Positions 42,601-52,989 of a DNA stretch of 64,000 nt are shown here, one piece after another. The translations under genes and the position numbers were made by a program. The notes below the pieces were generated by a model. The model searched no databases. It saw nothing but the letters and a program-made list of their open reading frames with translations, and was not told the DNA's origin. The stretch comes from Clarkia xantiana subsp. parviflora (lineage: Eukaryota; Streptophyta; Magnoliopsida; Myrtales; Onagraceae): the NCBI GenBank assembly GCA_036873135.1, contig JAPTYO010000002.1:48165452-48229451 (forward strand), given 5' to 3'. Within the stretch, counting starts at the first letter, position 1. Every line of letters begins with the position of its first letter.

Positions 42601-43215
42601 TTACCCGATTGATTGGATTCTCTCAAGGCATTATTCAAAAGTTCTCTAACTTCTGAATAGCTTTGCCTCCGCCAGAGCAGATGACTCCCTCTCTCGATCC
42701 AAAACCCGAAGGGAAGTCACTGCTTTCGCGCACTCTCTCATCAGCCATGAGCATGGAGCAACTCTTCCTCCAGCTAAAGACTAAGCTTAAGCCAAAGCCG
42801 GAAGCCCCACCACAGCGGATGGCCTTGTTCAACCTCGCTTTCATTCCACGCTTCGCCTTCGCCTCGCCAAATAGCGGAGTCCGCCTCACCCGCTCGCCCA
42901 CCAAAACCACCACCACCTCCGAGACCGCACAAGGACCCCCCACCACCACCACAACTACCTTGACGGTGTCCCACGCGCCAACACACGCACACACGCGCGC
43001 CACACGCGCCTCCAGACGCGCCCCACGCGCGCTCACGTGCCCCACGCGCCGTCAGCCATTCGCCCAAGCGCTCACTGGAGCGGCGCATGTCTTACACGCG
43101 CCGTCATACGCTCTAGTACGCGTCTCTACCAGCTGCACGGCCCACCTCTACTGCCTTAATGGACTAACTACTCATGTTCTTCCTTTTCACCTATTTTGTT
43201 GCCTCATTTCGGATA

Positions 43216-43600
43216 GTATAGTGGATCTTGAATCTTGACAACTCATTGGTGCTGCTGTTTTTTTGGATGGGCTAGGAAATATTGGAGATGTCACTGTCCA
43301 TACTATGCCGGGTTCGGATCTTATTTTGGTCGAGGCGTTGGGTGTTCGAGTAGGGTTAAGCATGACTTCAATAGAGATTGGTATTACACATCTAGTTACA
43401 GACTCACAGGTCCTAACCCGTTTACTTGTGTCCCAAGAAAACTACCCTAGTAGTATTTTCAAAATATTTCTTATATTTTGTATCTTTCTTCCGTTTTGTC
43501 TATAAATGTTGCCTTCCAATCTCGCCAGCATGTGCATGTCGCACATAAGATAGATCAACATGCTTGTTTGAAACTACAGTATTACCCGATTGATTGGCTT
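43216..43600 (+). pseudogene. RNase H-like (RVT_3) fragment, copy 2
   Basis: Second copy of the same fragment. Here one frame (43263-43505) stays open through DGLGNIGDVTVHTMPGSDL, LVEALGVRVGL and VTDSQVLTRLL. It is otherwise as in copy 1 and belongs to the tandem duplication. Confidence 0.55.
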
Positions 43601-44205
43601 CTCTCAAGGCACTATTCAGATGTTCTCTAGCTTCTGAATAGCTTTGCCTCCGCCAGAGCAGATGACTCCCTCTCTCGATCCAAAACCCGAAGGGAAGTCA
43701 CTGCTTTCGCACACTCTCTCATCAGCCATGAGCATGGAGCAACTCTTCCTCTAGCAAAACCCTAAGCTTAAGCCAAAGCCGGAATCCCCACCACAGCGGA
43801 TGGCCTTGTTCAACCTCGCTTTCATTCCACGCTTCGCCTTCGCCTCGCCAAATAGCGGGGTCCGCCTCACCCGCTCGCCCCTCATATCCTCCCGTACACC
43901 CTCACCAAAACCACCACCACCCCCAAGACCGCACAAGGACCCTTCACCACCACCACAACTACCTCCATGGGGTCCCACGCGCCAACACACGCGCCTTCAC
44001 GCGCCGACACGCGCTTCACACGCGCCTCCACACGCGCCCCATGCGCGCTCACGTGCCCCACGCGCGCTCACGCGCCGTCAGCCATTCGCCCACGCGCTCA
44101 CTGGAGCGGCGCATGTCTTACACGCGCCGCCATACGCTCTAGTACGCGTTTCCACCAGCCGCACGGCCCACCTCTGCTGCCTTAATGCCGTGCGCCGGTC
44201 GCCTA

Positions 44206-44229
44206 CCCCCCCCCCCCCCCCCCCCCCCC
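44206..44229. repeat. Poly-C tract (24 C)
   Basis: Homopolymer at the end of duplication copy 2. The length may be unreliable in an assembly. Confidence 0.8.
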
Positions 44230-44318
44230 GCGCTGTCGTGGATGCTGTTCACCGTTTTAAGCTCAAACATGACTACATATTGGCGGTACAACACACTACC
44301 CATCTACCACATCCAGCT

Positions 44319-44903
44319 TAGGGATGGCAACGGGGCGGGTCGGGGCGGGTTTTCGCAGCCCCGGACCCGCCCTGGGGTCGGCCTGGCTGACCCAGCCCCG
44401 GCCAAATGGCCCTTTCGGGTCGGGTCGGGTCAACAATCCCGCGGGGCCCCGACCCGCCCCGCCATGTGAATTTATTTATTTTTTTTTTTTTTCACTTTTC
44501 AATATGAAATACAATTTTTTTTTTCAAAATATTACATTATATATAAATTCAAAACTTAAATCTAACACCAATCAAATATAAACAATAAACACATCAAATT
44601 CATTACAAATTCAAATCCAAACACCAAATTAACAAATCCTAATAATCTAAATATACATCTATTTGTAATTTAGTCCATGTTATTTATATATGTACTATAT
44701 TAACCATATTGTTTAGTAAATGTTAGATTATATTAACATAAAAAAAAAATATATATATATATATATATGCATTTCGGGGCGGGTCTACGGGGCCCCGGGT
44801 CTCTAGACCTGGACCCGCCCCGACCCGAGCCCGATCCGACCCGTGACCCGCGGGTCGGCGGGTCAAAACCGGGTCGGGGCCCCGAGACCCGTTGACATCC
44901 CTA
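44319..44903. mobile_element. Non-autonomous hAT transposon with 8-bp target duplication
   Basis: 585 bp. The ends are imperfect inverted repeats: TAGGGATGGCAACGGG at the left and CCCGTTGACATCCCTA at the right. Both subterminal regions are rich in GGGTCGGG/CCCGACCC motifs, while the middle is A+T-rich and non-coding. The flanking 8-bp repeats ATCCAGCT at 44311-44318 and 44904-44911 are identical. Length 8, the (C/T)AGGGATG-type ends and subterminal repeats together indicate the hAT superfamily. Confidence 0.92.
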
Positions 44904-44911
44904 ATCCAGCT

Positions 44912-46417
44912 GAACCCATGGTTCGTCAGAACCAAGGCTCTGTTCTCGGAATAAGCCACCGCATGATATTTACCTTTCGGGGTAACCACGATACGACCGC
45001 GGTCGCGGACGTATCTCATTCCTTCTCCAATCGAAGAAGCAGAGCATTTCTGTGGCACCCTCGAAGTGCGCTAGTCCTTCGCAGATGTTCCACATGCAGA
45101 GGTGCTTCGGTAGACTGGTTTCGTCCAGCCCCTACCACTCAGAAATCTCTGCACCGGTCATGCGGTCATCCTTGTTTGTCTATCGAGTCGTGCGTGTTTC
45201 CAATTTACTATGGGTCCTGTCTGGTATCGCTTGGTTTGCAGGTCCTCTGTTAGCTATGTCGTTCTTGAGGAAGGTTCTTCTACCCTCCGAAGGGCTACAG
45301 GTGCCGCTGTATCACGAGGATTCCTCTTCTCTAAGCTTCTATCATTTGCCTGGGGTCATCTCTTCCGCTAATCCGTTCTGTTTATTTACTTTTATCTGTA
45401 TTTTCGTATTTTCCTCTTTTATTTTTGCTTTTGTTGTTCTGTTAGTACCCGCTCTAATAATTCGGGAATTGGATGTTAACCAATATCTCCGGCGCGGGTT
45501 TTTTTTTTCTATTTTGTCGTGTGTAATAATTTGATTTCAATAAAGGTTAATTTTCAAAAAACAAATATAAAAAAATAAAAAATAAAAACATGCATGTTTG
45601 GAAGGTTTATCTGAGACGTGGGTTTGGTCCGACATCCCCCCTTCCCTTTTGTCTTAGTTTTATCGAGTTTGTATGCTACTATCATTTTGGTTAATCTATT
45701 TTTATATTTGTACGTAAAAAAAATACAGTGTTAATTGAATAAGTAAAATTTTATAAATATACACAGACCCCAACATCCAAATAATAAGACAATTTTTTTT
45801 TTAAGTTTATTACATATATTCATCGATTATTTTCTGTGAGTAATCCGTATATAAAATCATTTTCATCATCCAAAAATTCATTATGAAAATTGGGGATTAT
45901 TTGTAATTAAATAAAATACTTATTGTGTTTTTGTCCTTTTTTTCTTCCTTGATCGGCATATTTTTTAGGGTATCATCCTATATGGGTGGGAGAGGAAATA
46001 TATTGGTGTTCAAATGTTCAATAATCAAAGGGTCTCTATTGGTTCCAAAAGACAACAACATTATATAGGCGTGTGGGGATGGCGTGTTTCATTGTTTATT
46101 GGTTTGTTGTGTGGTTCAGTTCGGCTGCTATATGTATTATATATATATATATAGACCAACAAAAATTATTGACCATATATATATATGCTACCTTAATATA
46201 GGACGAATCCACAATTCCACATGATTCCATCTCTCCATGTTCTTTGTTGGTTCTTCTTTCCAAACATTATGTTTAATATATATATATATATATATAATAC
46301 CATATTCTCCATTCAATGAACCCAATTATACGTTATCTATTTCCCCTTCTCTCTCACACATGGCATTAACTCCAACTCCATGTTCAGTATTAAAAAAAAA
46401 AAAAACATTTCCAACGT
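44912..46417. other. Possible LINE 3' end, then A+T-rich DNA
   Basis: 44912-45530 is of mixed composition and contains no protein I recognise. A frame at 45052-45534 (plus, 160 codons) is hydrophobic towards its end, but that end is a T-rich untranslated-like tract. An AATAAA at about 45538-45543 followed by A-rich sequence (45556-45590) resembles a LINE 3' tail for the remnants upstream. 45600-46417 is A+T-rich with (AT)n tracts at 46140-46152 and 46276-46297, and shows nothing else. Confidence 0.4.
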
Positions 46418-46540
46418 TCAAATCAAGGGTTATAGGTACTTTTCATACCACATGTTTGATTGAATGTGGCTTTTAGTACTGGATGTTTAGTTTTGTATAC
46501 TTTTGGTACCAAATGTTTGAAAAAATGTGGCTTTTGGTAC

Positions 46541-47163
46541 TGATGGGCCCCGGCGAAGGCCGTTAGGCCCCTTAACGATTGGCAAACGGCGACTAGGCCC
46601 GTTGGGCTAGGAGCTGGGCTGCTGGAAGGCTAAGGGCTCCGACAGAAGGAGGCCCCGACATTGAATAGCCCCGAGTAAGTATGACCTCGATAGGGGAGAG
46701 CCCCGATGTTATCGGACCTGGACGTGGTCGGTCCCGATAGGGGGGTTGACATCACTCCCCGACGCCGAATCCTCAACGATGCATCTTGGGAGTCTCCGAT
46801 AATGGTCGAGGCTCACTAGTAAGAGCACAATCCCGGAAATCTCGCCATGATTACAGTAGTGATATAATGGGCGAGATATGTGGGATGCGTGGCGAGATAT
46901 ACGGCGAAATATGTGGGATAGTGGATCACAATCCAACCGCCTAATCAGGTAACTGGGATAGCCTTCCCCCTATAAAAGGAAGGAAGTTATCCCAGATTAG
47001 GGTTACGTTTTTACACACATACACATATTGCTTGCTTGATCACCGTACTTACGTTAAGCATCGGAGAGGGATTCTGGGCCACCGCCCTCTATTCCCCTTC
47101 TGCAGGATTGCGAGGAGCTAAGGAGTCCGTCACCGTAACCGGAGTTCGTACCGTGATCCAACA
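46541..47163 (+). repeat. 5' LTR of TE-G with promoter
   Basis: TGATGGGCCCCGG to GTGATCCAACA. A TATA box TATAAAAGG lies at 46971-46979. The region GCGAGATATGTGGGATGCG is partly repeated at 46870-46920. Its inverted end TGTTGGATCACGGT is shared with the LTRs of TE-C and TE-F. Confidence 0.93.
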
Positions 47164-47182
47164 TTGGCGCCGTCTATGGGAA
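47164..47182 (+). other. Primer binding site of TE-G
   Basis: TTGGCGCCGTCTATGGGAA directly after the LTR. TGGCGCC is complementary to a tRNA 3' end including CCA. The isoacceptor is not assigned. Confidence 0.8.
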
Positions 47183-47228
47183 CGCAACAAAAAGCCAAAG
47201 TAAGTTTGCTTCCCTTTGACTCCATACC

Positions 47229-47921
47229 ATGGCTGGCAACAGGCCGCAGCGATCAGGCAAGCAGGTGCAGACCACCAGCAATCCCCCTGAGGATGATACA
47301 CAGCATCAGGATCTGAGAGACGATGGTGACAGCACTCACCGAGATGACACCACCAGGGAGGTTGTTCCCCCGCGAAGAGAAACCAGGTCGATGACCAGGA
47401 ACGAGCTCCCCGGTGGATCCAGGAACGAGGCGCCTTCCCAGAGCCCAGAGCTGGCCAGGGTAGTGGCAGAGGCCATGCCCCTATTCATGGAGGCCATGGA
47501 GGCCCTCTTAGACCGAAGAGAGGCTGCCAGAGGGCAGGCCGCAGATGTACCGCCGCTCCCTCCGCGGCGAGGTGTTCCCAGAAGGCAGGTGGACGACAAT
47601 CTGCCGCTACCTCCCCCGTTGAGGGAACAGCCCATTCCCCCTAGGCATCCGAATCCAGCACCGGCGGAGAATTTTGTGGTCGATGGACCAGGGCCAGTAC
47701 AGCAAAGGACTATTCCCCTGAATGGTCCCCTCACTGCTGATCAGGTGGTGAAGATTGTGGGTATTTGCATGGGAGATCAGAAGCCCATGATGTCGGAGTT
47801 GAGGAGTCGGGAGACCCATCCCTTCGTTCCTAGGCTGATCAACACCCTGGCCCCTCCAGGCTTGGGTATCCCGAAGATAGAGGAGTACGACGGGGACGCG
47901 GACCCGGTCCGCCACGTATAG
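47229..47921 (+). CDS. Gag N-terminal part of TE-G (ends at one in-frame TAG)
   Basis: Starts at ATG 47229 (MAGNRPQRSGKQVQ), 65 bases after the LTR. 230 codons to a TAG at 47919-47921. The next codons continue in the same frame into the 47940-52877 frame. In TE-C the matching codon is CAG (VRHVQKLL), so this is a single nonsense change from Gln, a C-to-T change in a CAG (CHG) context. Blocks: AEAMPLFMEAMEALLDRREA, GPLTADQVVKIVGICMGDQ, HPFVPRLINTLAPPGLG. The region is the N-terminal extension of the capsid protein. Confidence 0.9.
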   Translation: MAGNRPQRSGKQVQTTSNPPEDDTQHQDLRDDGDSTHRDDTTREVVPPRRETRSMTRNELPGGSRNEAPSQSPELARVVAEAMPLFMEAMEALLDRREAARGQAADVPPLPPRRGVPRRQVDDNLPLPPPLREQPIPPRHPNPAPAENFVVDGPGPVQQRTIPLNGPLTADQVVKIVGICMGDQKPMMSELRSRETHPFVPRLINTLAPPGLGIPKIEEYDGDADPVRHV

Positions 47922-47939
47922 AAGCACCTGACAGCGTGC

Positions 47940-50900
47940 ATGGGCAGGACCCCAGATGAGGATGTTATCTGCGCGTTGTTCCCGAGTACCTTGGGAGAGA
48001 AGGCTTTAACATGGTTCTACAGTCTGCCCACCGGATGCATAACCTGTTGGGAGGATATGCATCAGCGATTCATCGCCCAGTACCAAGGGCGTCGACGGCT
48101 GCTGAAGAGTGTTCGGACCCTGCATGAGGTGGTCCAGAGGCCCGACGAATCGCTGGCCCAATACTACCAGCGTTACACGGCTGGCATGACCGAACTGGAT
48201 GAGGAGATATCAGAGGGCGAGGCCGTCCGTACCTTCTTGAAAAACCTCAAACCCCCCTACGGCTCCGACTTACTGCACAGCGTCGCGGCCAAAAACGTCT
48301 GGAGCATGGAGGCGCTTCAGGCGAGGGTGAAACAGCAAATCGACGTCCAAGAGTCGAAGATCGCTGCCGGAGAGTTGGCTCCTCCCAAGGGGCGCGGAGG
48401 AAAGCAGTTGTTCAAACCATTGGACAACCAGAACAAGAAGGATAGCTCCGAGAGTAGTCGGAGTCGTGGACGCTCCGATCGAAGGGAGGATAGGCGTCCG
48501 ACAAAGAAGGACAGTCAGAGGGAGGAGTTTACCCCCCTCAACAGGCCTTTGAGAGAGGTCTTGGCGGTAATGGAGAGGCAAGGCCTCGCTCGGTTCCCCA
48601 AAAAGAAGGAAGGTGAAAAGTTGGGCTCCCGCACCGACCGTTACTGCCGATTCCACCGGGCCACAGGTCACGACACTGACCAGTGTCGGGAGCTGAAGAA
48701 GGAAGTAGAGAAGCTTATCCAGAGGGGTAAGCTGAAGGAGTTCGTGGGGGATTCGCGCTGCAAGCCCCATTCCCGATCTCGGTCGAGATCCAAATCTCGA
48801 TCGAGATCCCCAAGGAAGAGAAGGTCCGAAGCAGAGCCTTCGGAAGGCCCATCAGGGTCCCGACAGAAGAGGGTCATTAATGTGATCCATGGAGGGTTTG
48901 CTGCAGGAGGAGACACATCGTCTTCTCGGGAGCGTTACGCCAACCAGGTGCCCGTAGCAGTGGTTTTGGGGAAAAGGTCCCGGACATGGACCCCGAAGGA
49001 GGAAATGGAGATTACCTTCTCGGCGAAGGATCTGGAGGGAGTAGAGACCCCCCACGAGGATGCCCTAGTCGTGACACTGGATGTAGGTGGATTCGAAATG
49101 AAGAGGATCCTCATTGATGGAGGAAGCTCCTCCGACATCCTCTTCTCCGACGCCCTGGAGCAGATGGGGAAGAAGAAGAAAGACCTACGGGAGGTTAACT
49201 TCCCAATGGTAGGATTTTGCGGCACAACCTCTTATCCGTTGGGAGTTATTACGCTGCCTGTGTGGTTCGGCAGTGGCTGGAAAATGGAGAAGAGAGATGT
49301 GGAGTTCGTGGTGGTCGAATCCACAGGGACGTACAATGCGATTATCGGGAGAACCACCATCAACCCGCTGATGGCAGTAGCCTCGACTATCCATCAAAAA
49401 ATGAAGTTCCCGACTGAGAACGGGGTCGGTGAAGTAAAAGGCGATCAGGTGGCGTCGAGACGGTGTTATGTCAATGCCACAAGGAGATCAAGGAAGGAGG
49501 CTATGTCGGTTCTCCAGACAGACACTGACCCTCGAGAGGAGTTTGGGCGCCCCGCCCCCATGGAGGACCTAAAAGAAGTCGAGATAGATGGGCCCGAGAA
49601 GAGGGTAATGATCGGATCCGCCCTAACCGAGGAGAGGGCTCAAGAGTTAATCGCGCTCTTGAAAGAATTCAAGGAGTTGTTTGCCTGGTCCCCGAGCGAT
49701 ATGCCAGGAATCAGCCGTGACGTGATCGAACACGAACTGAATATCGACCCTACGATCAAGCCGATCGCGCAGAAGAGACGTCCGATGGGGACAGACAAGA
49801 GGATCGCAATCCAGCAGGAGGTTGGCAGGTTGCTCGACGCTGGGTTCATTCGGGAGATCCGATTCCAGACTTGGGTAGCCAACCCAGTGCTGGTGAGGAA
49901 AAGCAACGGGAAGTGGCGGATGTGTGTCGACTTCCGCGACCTGAATAAGGCTTGCCCGAAGGACTGTTATCCGCTCCCGCGGATCGATCAATTGGTGGAT
50001 GCTACATCGGGGCATGAGCTGCTAAGCTTTATGGATGCTTATTCTGGCTATAACCAGATAAAGATGGCGAAAAAGGATGCCCCACATACCGCCTTCTACG
50101 CGGACAGTGAAGTCTTCCAGTACGATGTCATGCCTTTCGGCCTGGTGAACGCAGGGGCGACCTATCAGAGGATGGTGAACAAACTGTTCGGGGATATGAT
50201 TGGGAGTACCATGGAAGCCTATGTAGACGACATGCTGGTGAAGTCCCGACGAGCATCAGACCACGTTGGTAACTTGGCAATGGCCTTCGAGAGGATGAAG
50301 CTCCACCAAGTCCGCCTGAATCCAGCCAAATGCGCTTTCGGAGTACATTCAGGGAAGTTCTTAGGCTTCATGGTGAGCCAGAGGGGGATCGAGGTGAATC
50401 CCGAAAAACTAAGGGCGATAGAGGAGATGCAGTCCCCGACAAACCATAGGGAGGTGCAAGTGCTGAACGGTCGACTGGCTTCGATGAATCGCTTCTTATC
50501 CAAGGCAAGCGACCGGGCGATGCCATTTTTCAATGTGCTAAGGGCCAACCGACAGTTCGAATGGACTGCCGAATGTGAGGAGGCGTTCAAAGCGCTCAAA
50601 CAACATCTCCGCACCCTCCCACCACTAGCAAAGCCAGCTCCAGGCGAGCCGCTCTATCTTTACTTGGCTGTTTCTTCGTTTGCAATAAGCTTTGTTTTAG
50701 TTAAAGCTGTCGAGGGCAATCAAATCCCCGTCTATTATGTAAGCAAGGCGTTTGCCAAGAGTGAAATGAATTACCCTCCGATTGAGAAGTACCTCTTTGC
50801 GTTGATTATTACCGCTAGAAAGTTACGGCCTTACTTCCATGCGCATGAAATTACGGTGTTGACTGATCAGCCATTGAAACACTTCTTGAACCGGCCTGAT

Positions 50901-52877
50901 GCGTCGGGGAGACTAGTAAAGTGGGCCGTGGAACTTAGCGAGTTTCGGATTCATTTCGCTCCGAGAACAGCTATCAAAGGGCAGGCATTGGCCGACTTTA
51001 TAGTTGAATCTACTGTTCCCGATCCTGAAGCAAAGGAAACAGTAGAGGGGGCAACCGGGAGTACTGAAGGGGTCCCGACGGCGGAGCAGTCGGAACAGCC
51101 AAATAAGGAGAACACCTGGGAGTTATACACGGATGGCTCCTCAAGCTCGGATGGATCGGGCGCGGGGTTCGTATTGATTCCGCCAGGTGGGGCAGAGCCA
51201 CTTCGATATGCATTGGCCCTAACATTTAGAGCCACCAATAACGAGGCGGAATATGAGGCTCTCATAACGGGGCTGAAAATCGCAAAGGGCACTGGAATTG
51301 AACATTTGAAGGTGAAGTGTGATGCTAGCCTGATTGTAAATCAAATTCGGGGGCAGTATGGAGCAAAGAACCCGATCATGAAGAAGTATCTTCAGGAGGC
51401 TAGGACCTTGAAGGAGAGCTTCAAAAGCTTTGATATCGAGGCAATTCCGAGGGAAGAGAATGTGGAAGCTGATACCTTGAGCAAATTTGCCTTGGGGGCA
51501 CCTTTGGAAGAGAGTCGGAAGGTACACTTCTTGGAGAAGGTGATTCTATCGACCACCGATCCGTCGGAGGTGTGCGCTATCGGAACAGGGTCAGAGGAGG
51601 AATCCACTTGGATGACCCCGATAATTGTGTACTTGACTACGGGGGCACTTCCTGAAGATAAAGTGGCAGCGGAACGACTGCGACGAATGTCAATTAATTA
51701 CGCGATGGTGGATAACCAGTTGTACAAGAAGGGTCTGCTTTCGACGCCTTTCTTGAAATGCGTGGCCGAACCCGATACGACTCGGATTCTGAGAGAATTG
51801 CATGAAGGAGTCGCAGCCTGTAACGAAGGCGCTCGATCTATCCTGAGGAAGGCGTTGAACTTGGGATATTATTGGCCTACGATGAATAAGGAAGCAACGA
51901 CGCTTGTTCGATCCTGTGACGCGTGTCAAAGATATGCTTCGAATATCACAGCCCCCGCTGCCGATTTGATGCCCATTGGGAGTGCTTGGCCCTTCGCACA
52001 GTGGGGCATTGACCTGGTGGGACCCCTTCCGAAAGCAAAGAGCCAGTGCACACATTTGCTTGTCGCGATTGACTACTTCTCGAAGTGGATCGAGGCTAAG
52101 CCGTTAGCCAAGACAACAGCGGGACATATTATCAAGTTCCTTCAGACCCGAATTTTGTCGAGATATGGGGTGCCGAAGGTGATCATCAGCGACAATGGTC
52201 CTCTATTTAATGGGGCCCAGTTGGAGAGGTTCCTAGACGAGTTTGGTATCGAGCATCGGACAGCATCCGTCCATCACGCTCAGACCAATGGGCAGGTGGA
52301 GGCTGCCAACAAAATCGTGATGGAGGGCTTGAAGAAGAGGGTTTATGCTTTGGACGGAAAATGGCTGGACGAACTGGAGAACGTGTTGTGGGCGGTTCGA
52401 ACGACACCCAAGCGGTCAACAGGTGAAACCCCGTTTGCACTTGTTTATGGGACGGAGGCGGTCGCTCCCGTGGAAATCGCTGTGGCGTCCCATCGAACCA
52501 GAAGCTATGAGCCCTCGACAAGTCCAGAAAGAGCCAGGATAGGACCTTTGACGAATGACGAAACAAGGCGCCTGGAGTTATCCTTGCTAGAGGAAAAACG
52601 GCTGGAGGCCGACATAGTGCAAGCTCGGATGCGTTTGGCGACGGCCAGGTACTATAATCGGAAGGTCAAGTCGCGACAGTTCTACGCGGGAGAACTGGTC
52701 CTGCGTCGGAATGAGTTCGCCCTACAAGACCGGATCAACAAGATGTCCCCGAAATGGGAAGGGCCTTACAAGATCGTAGGCATGCCGGCCCCGAATGCTT
52801 ACAAGTTAGAAGACCTCGATGGCAATGTATTAAGAAACACCTTTAGTGGTGAACATCTGAAGAAATGTCATGTTTGA
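47940..52877 (+). CDS. Gag-Pro-Pol polyprotein of TE-G (1645 aa open frame)
   Basis: Covers the Gag core (about 1-140, ALTWFYSLPTGCITCW, FIAQYQGRRRLLK), a zinc-knuckle variant YCRFHRATGHDTDQC (about 238), an Arg-Ser region (about 278-298), NVIHGGFAAGG, aspartic protease with LIDGGSSSDILF (catalytic Asp about 392), RT with CVDFRDLNKACP, FMDAYSGYNQI and YVDD at about 761-764, RNase H starting LYTDGSSSSDGSGAGF (Asp about 1065) with NEAEYEALITGL, and integrase with core Asp 1358, Asp 1418 and Glu 1454 (D,D-35-E). It ends EHLKKCHV; there is no chromodomain. In the integrase zinc finger HEGVAACNEG the second His is Asn, whereas TE-F and TE-E have His. It would replicate the element in cytoplasmic particles and integrate the cDNA. 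Confidence 0.93.
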   Translation: MGRTPDEDVICALFPSTLGEKALTWFYSLPTGCITCWEDMHQRFIAQYQGRRRLLKSVRTLHEVVQRPDESLAQYYQRYTAGMTELDEEISEGEAVRTFLKNLKPPYGSDLLHSVAAKNVWSMEALQARVKQQIDVQESKIAAGELAPPKGRGGKQLFKPLDNQNKKDSSESSRSRGRSDRREDRRPTKKDSQREEFTPLNRPLREVLAVMERQGLARFPKKKEGEKLGSRTDRYCRFHRATGHDTDQCRELKKEVEKLIQRGKLKEFVGDSRCKPHSRSRSRSKSRSRSPRKRRSEAEPSEGPSGSRQKRVINVIHGGFAAGGDTSSSRERYANQVPVAVVLGKRSRTWTPKEEMEITFSAKDLEGVETPHEDALVVTLDVGGFEMKRILIDGGSSSDILFSDALEQMGKKKKDLREVNFPMVGFCGTTSYPLGVITLPVWFGSGWKMEKRDVEFVVVESTGTYNAIIGRTTINPLMAVASTIHQKMKFPTENGVGEVKGDQVASRRCYVNATRRSRKEAMSVLQTDTDPREEFGRPAPMEDLKEVEIDGPEKRVMIGSALTEERAQELIALLKEFKELFAWSPSDMPGISRDVIEHELNIDPTIKPIAQKRRPMGTDKRIAIQQEVGRLLDAGFIREIRFQTWVANPVLVRKSNGKWRMCVDFRDLNKACPKDCYPLPRIDQLVDATSGHELLSFMDAYSGYNQIKMAKKDAPHTAFYADSEVFQYDVMPFGLVNAGATYQRMVNKLFGDMIGSTMEAYVDDMLVKSRRASDHVGNLAMAFERMKLHQVRLNPAKCAFGVHSGKFLGFMVSQRGIEVNPEKLRAIEEMQSPTNHREVQVLNGRLASMNRFLSKASDRAMPFFNVLRANRQFEWTAECEEAFKALKQHLRTLPPLAKPAPGEPLYLYLAVSSFAISFVLVKAVEGNQIPVYYVSKAFAKSEMNYPPIEKYLFALIITARKLRPYFHAHEITVLTDQPLKHFLNRPDASGRLVKWAVELSEFRIHFAPRTAIKGQALADFIVESTVPDPEAKETVEGATGSTEGVPTAEQSEQPNKENTWELYTDGSSSSDGSGAGFVLIPPGGAEPLRYALALTFRATNNEAEYEALITGLKIAKGTGIEHLKVKCDASLIVNQIRGQYGAKNPIMKKYLQEARTLKESFKSFDIEAIPREENVEADTLSKFALGAPLEESRKVHFLEKVILSTTDPSEVCAIGTGSEEESTWMTPIIVYLTTGALPEDKVAAERLRRMSINYAMVDNQLYKKGLLSTPFLKCVAEPDTTRILRELHEGVAACNEGARSILRKALNLGYYWPTMNKEATTLVRSCDACQRYASNITAPAADLMPIGSAWPFAQWGIDLVGPLPKAKSQCTHLLVAIDYFSKWIEAKPLAKTTAGHIIKFLQTRILSRYGVPKVIISDNGPLFNGAQLERFLDEFGIEHRTASVHHAQTNGQVEAANKIVMEGLKKRVYALDGKWLDELENVLWAVRTTPKRSTGETPFALVYGTEAVAPVEIAVASHRTRSYEPSTSPERARIGPLTNDETRRLELSLLEEKRLEADIVQARMRLATARYYNRKVKSRQFYAGELVLRRNEFALQDRINKMSPKWEGPYKIVGMPAPNAYKLEDLDGNVLRNTFSGEHLKKCHV

Positions 52878-52989
52878 CAATTAAGTCGTCCGTAGAGGCG
52901 CAAAGATGTAATTAAGTCGTCCTATGTTAAAGACATCGATCAATAAAGAGGTTACTTCTGATCTAAGTATTCCTAAGTTGTTCTCGATA

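Larger units (their letters stand above)
42179..44187. repeat. 1-kb direct tandem duplication
   Basis: Copy 1 (42179-43159) and copy 2 (43160-44187) both begin ATGGACTAACTACTCATG-type sequence and end CCTCT(A/G)CTGCCTTAATG. They are offset by 981 bp in their first halves and by about 1026 bp at their ends, because copy 2 has extra CACGCGC-type minisatellite units (43976-44100 versus 42969-43060) and a short insertion near 43890. Similarity is high throughout. Confidence 0.85.

Noticed and set aside
42663..43238. A 191-codon plus-strand frame as a gene
   Set aside because: Much of it is Thr/Pro/Ala/Arg from CACGCGC-type minisatellite, and its second copy (43800-44321) diverges by frame. No motif was recognised.
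47919..47921. The gag TAG of TE-G as a programmed readthrough signal
   Set aside because: The related TE-C has CAG at this codon, so a plain nonsense change is the simpler reading. Copies from the whole genome would decide.
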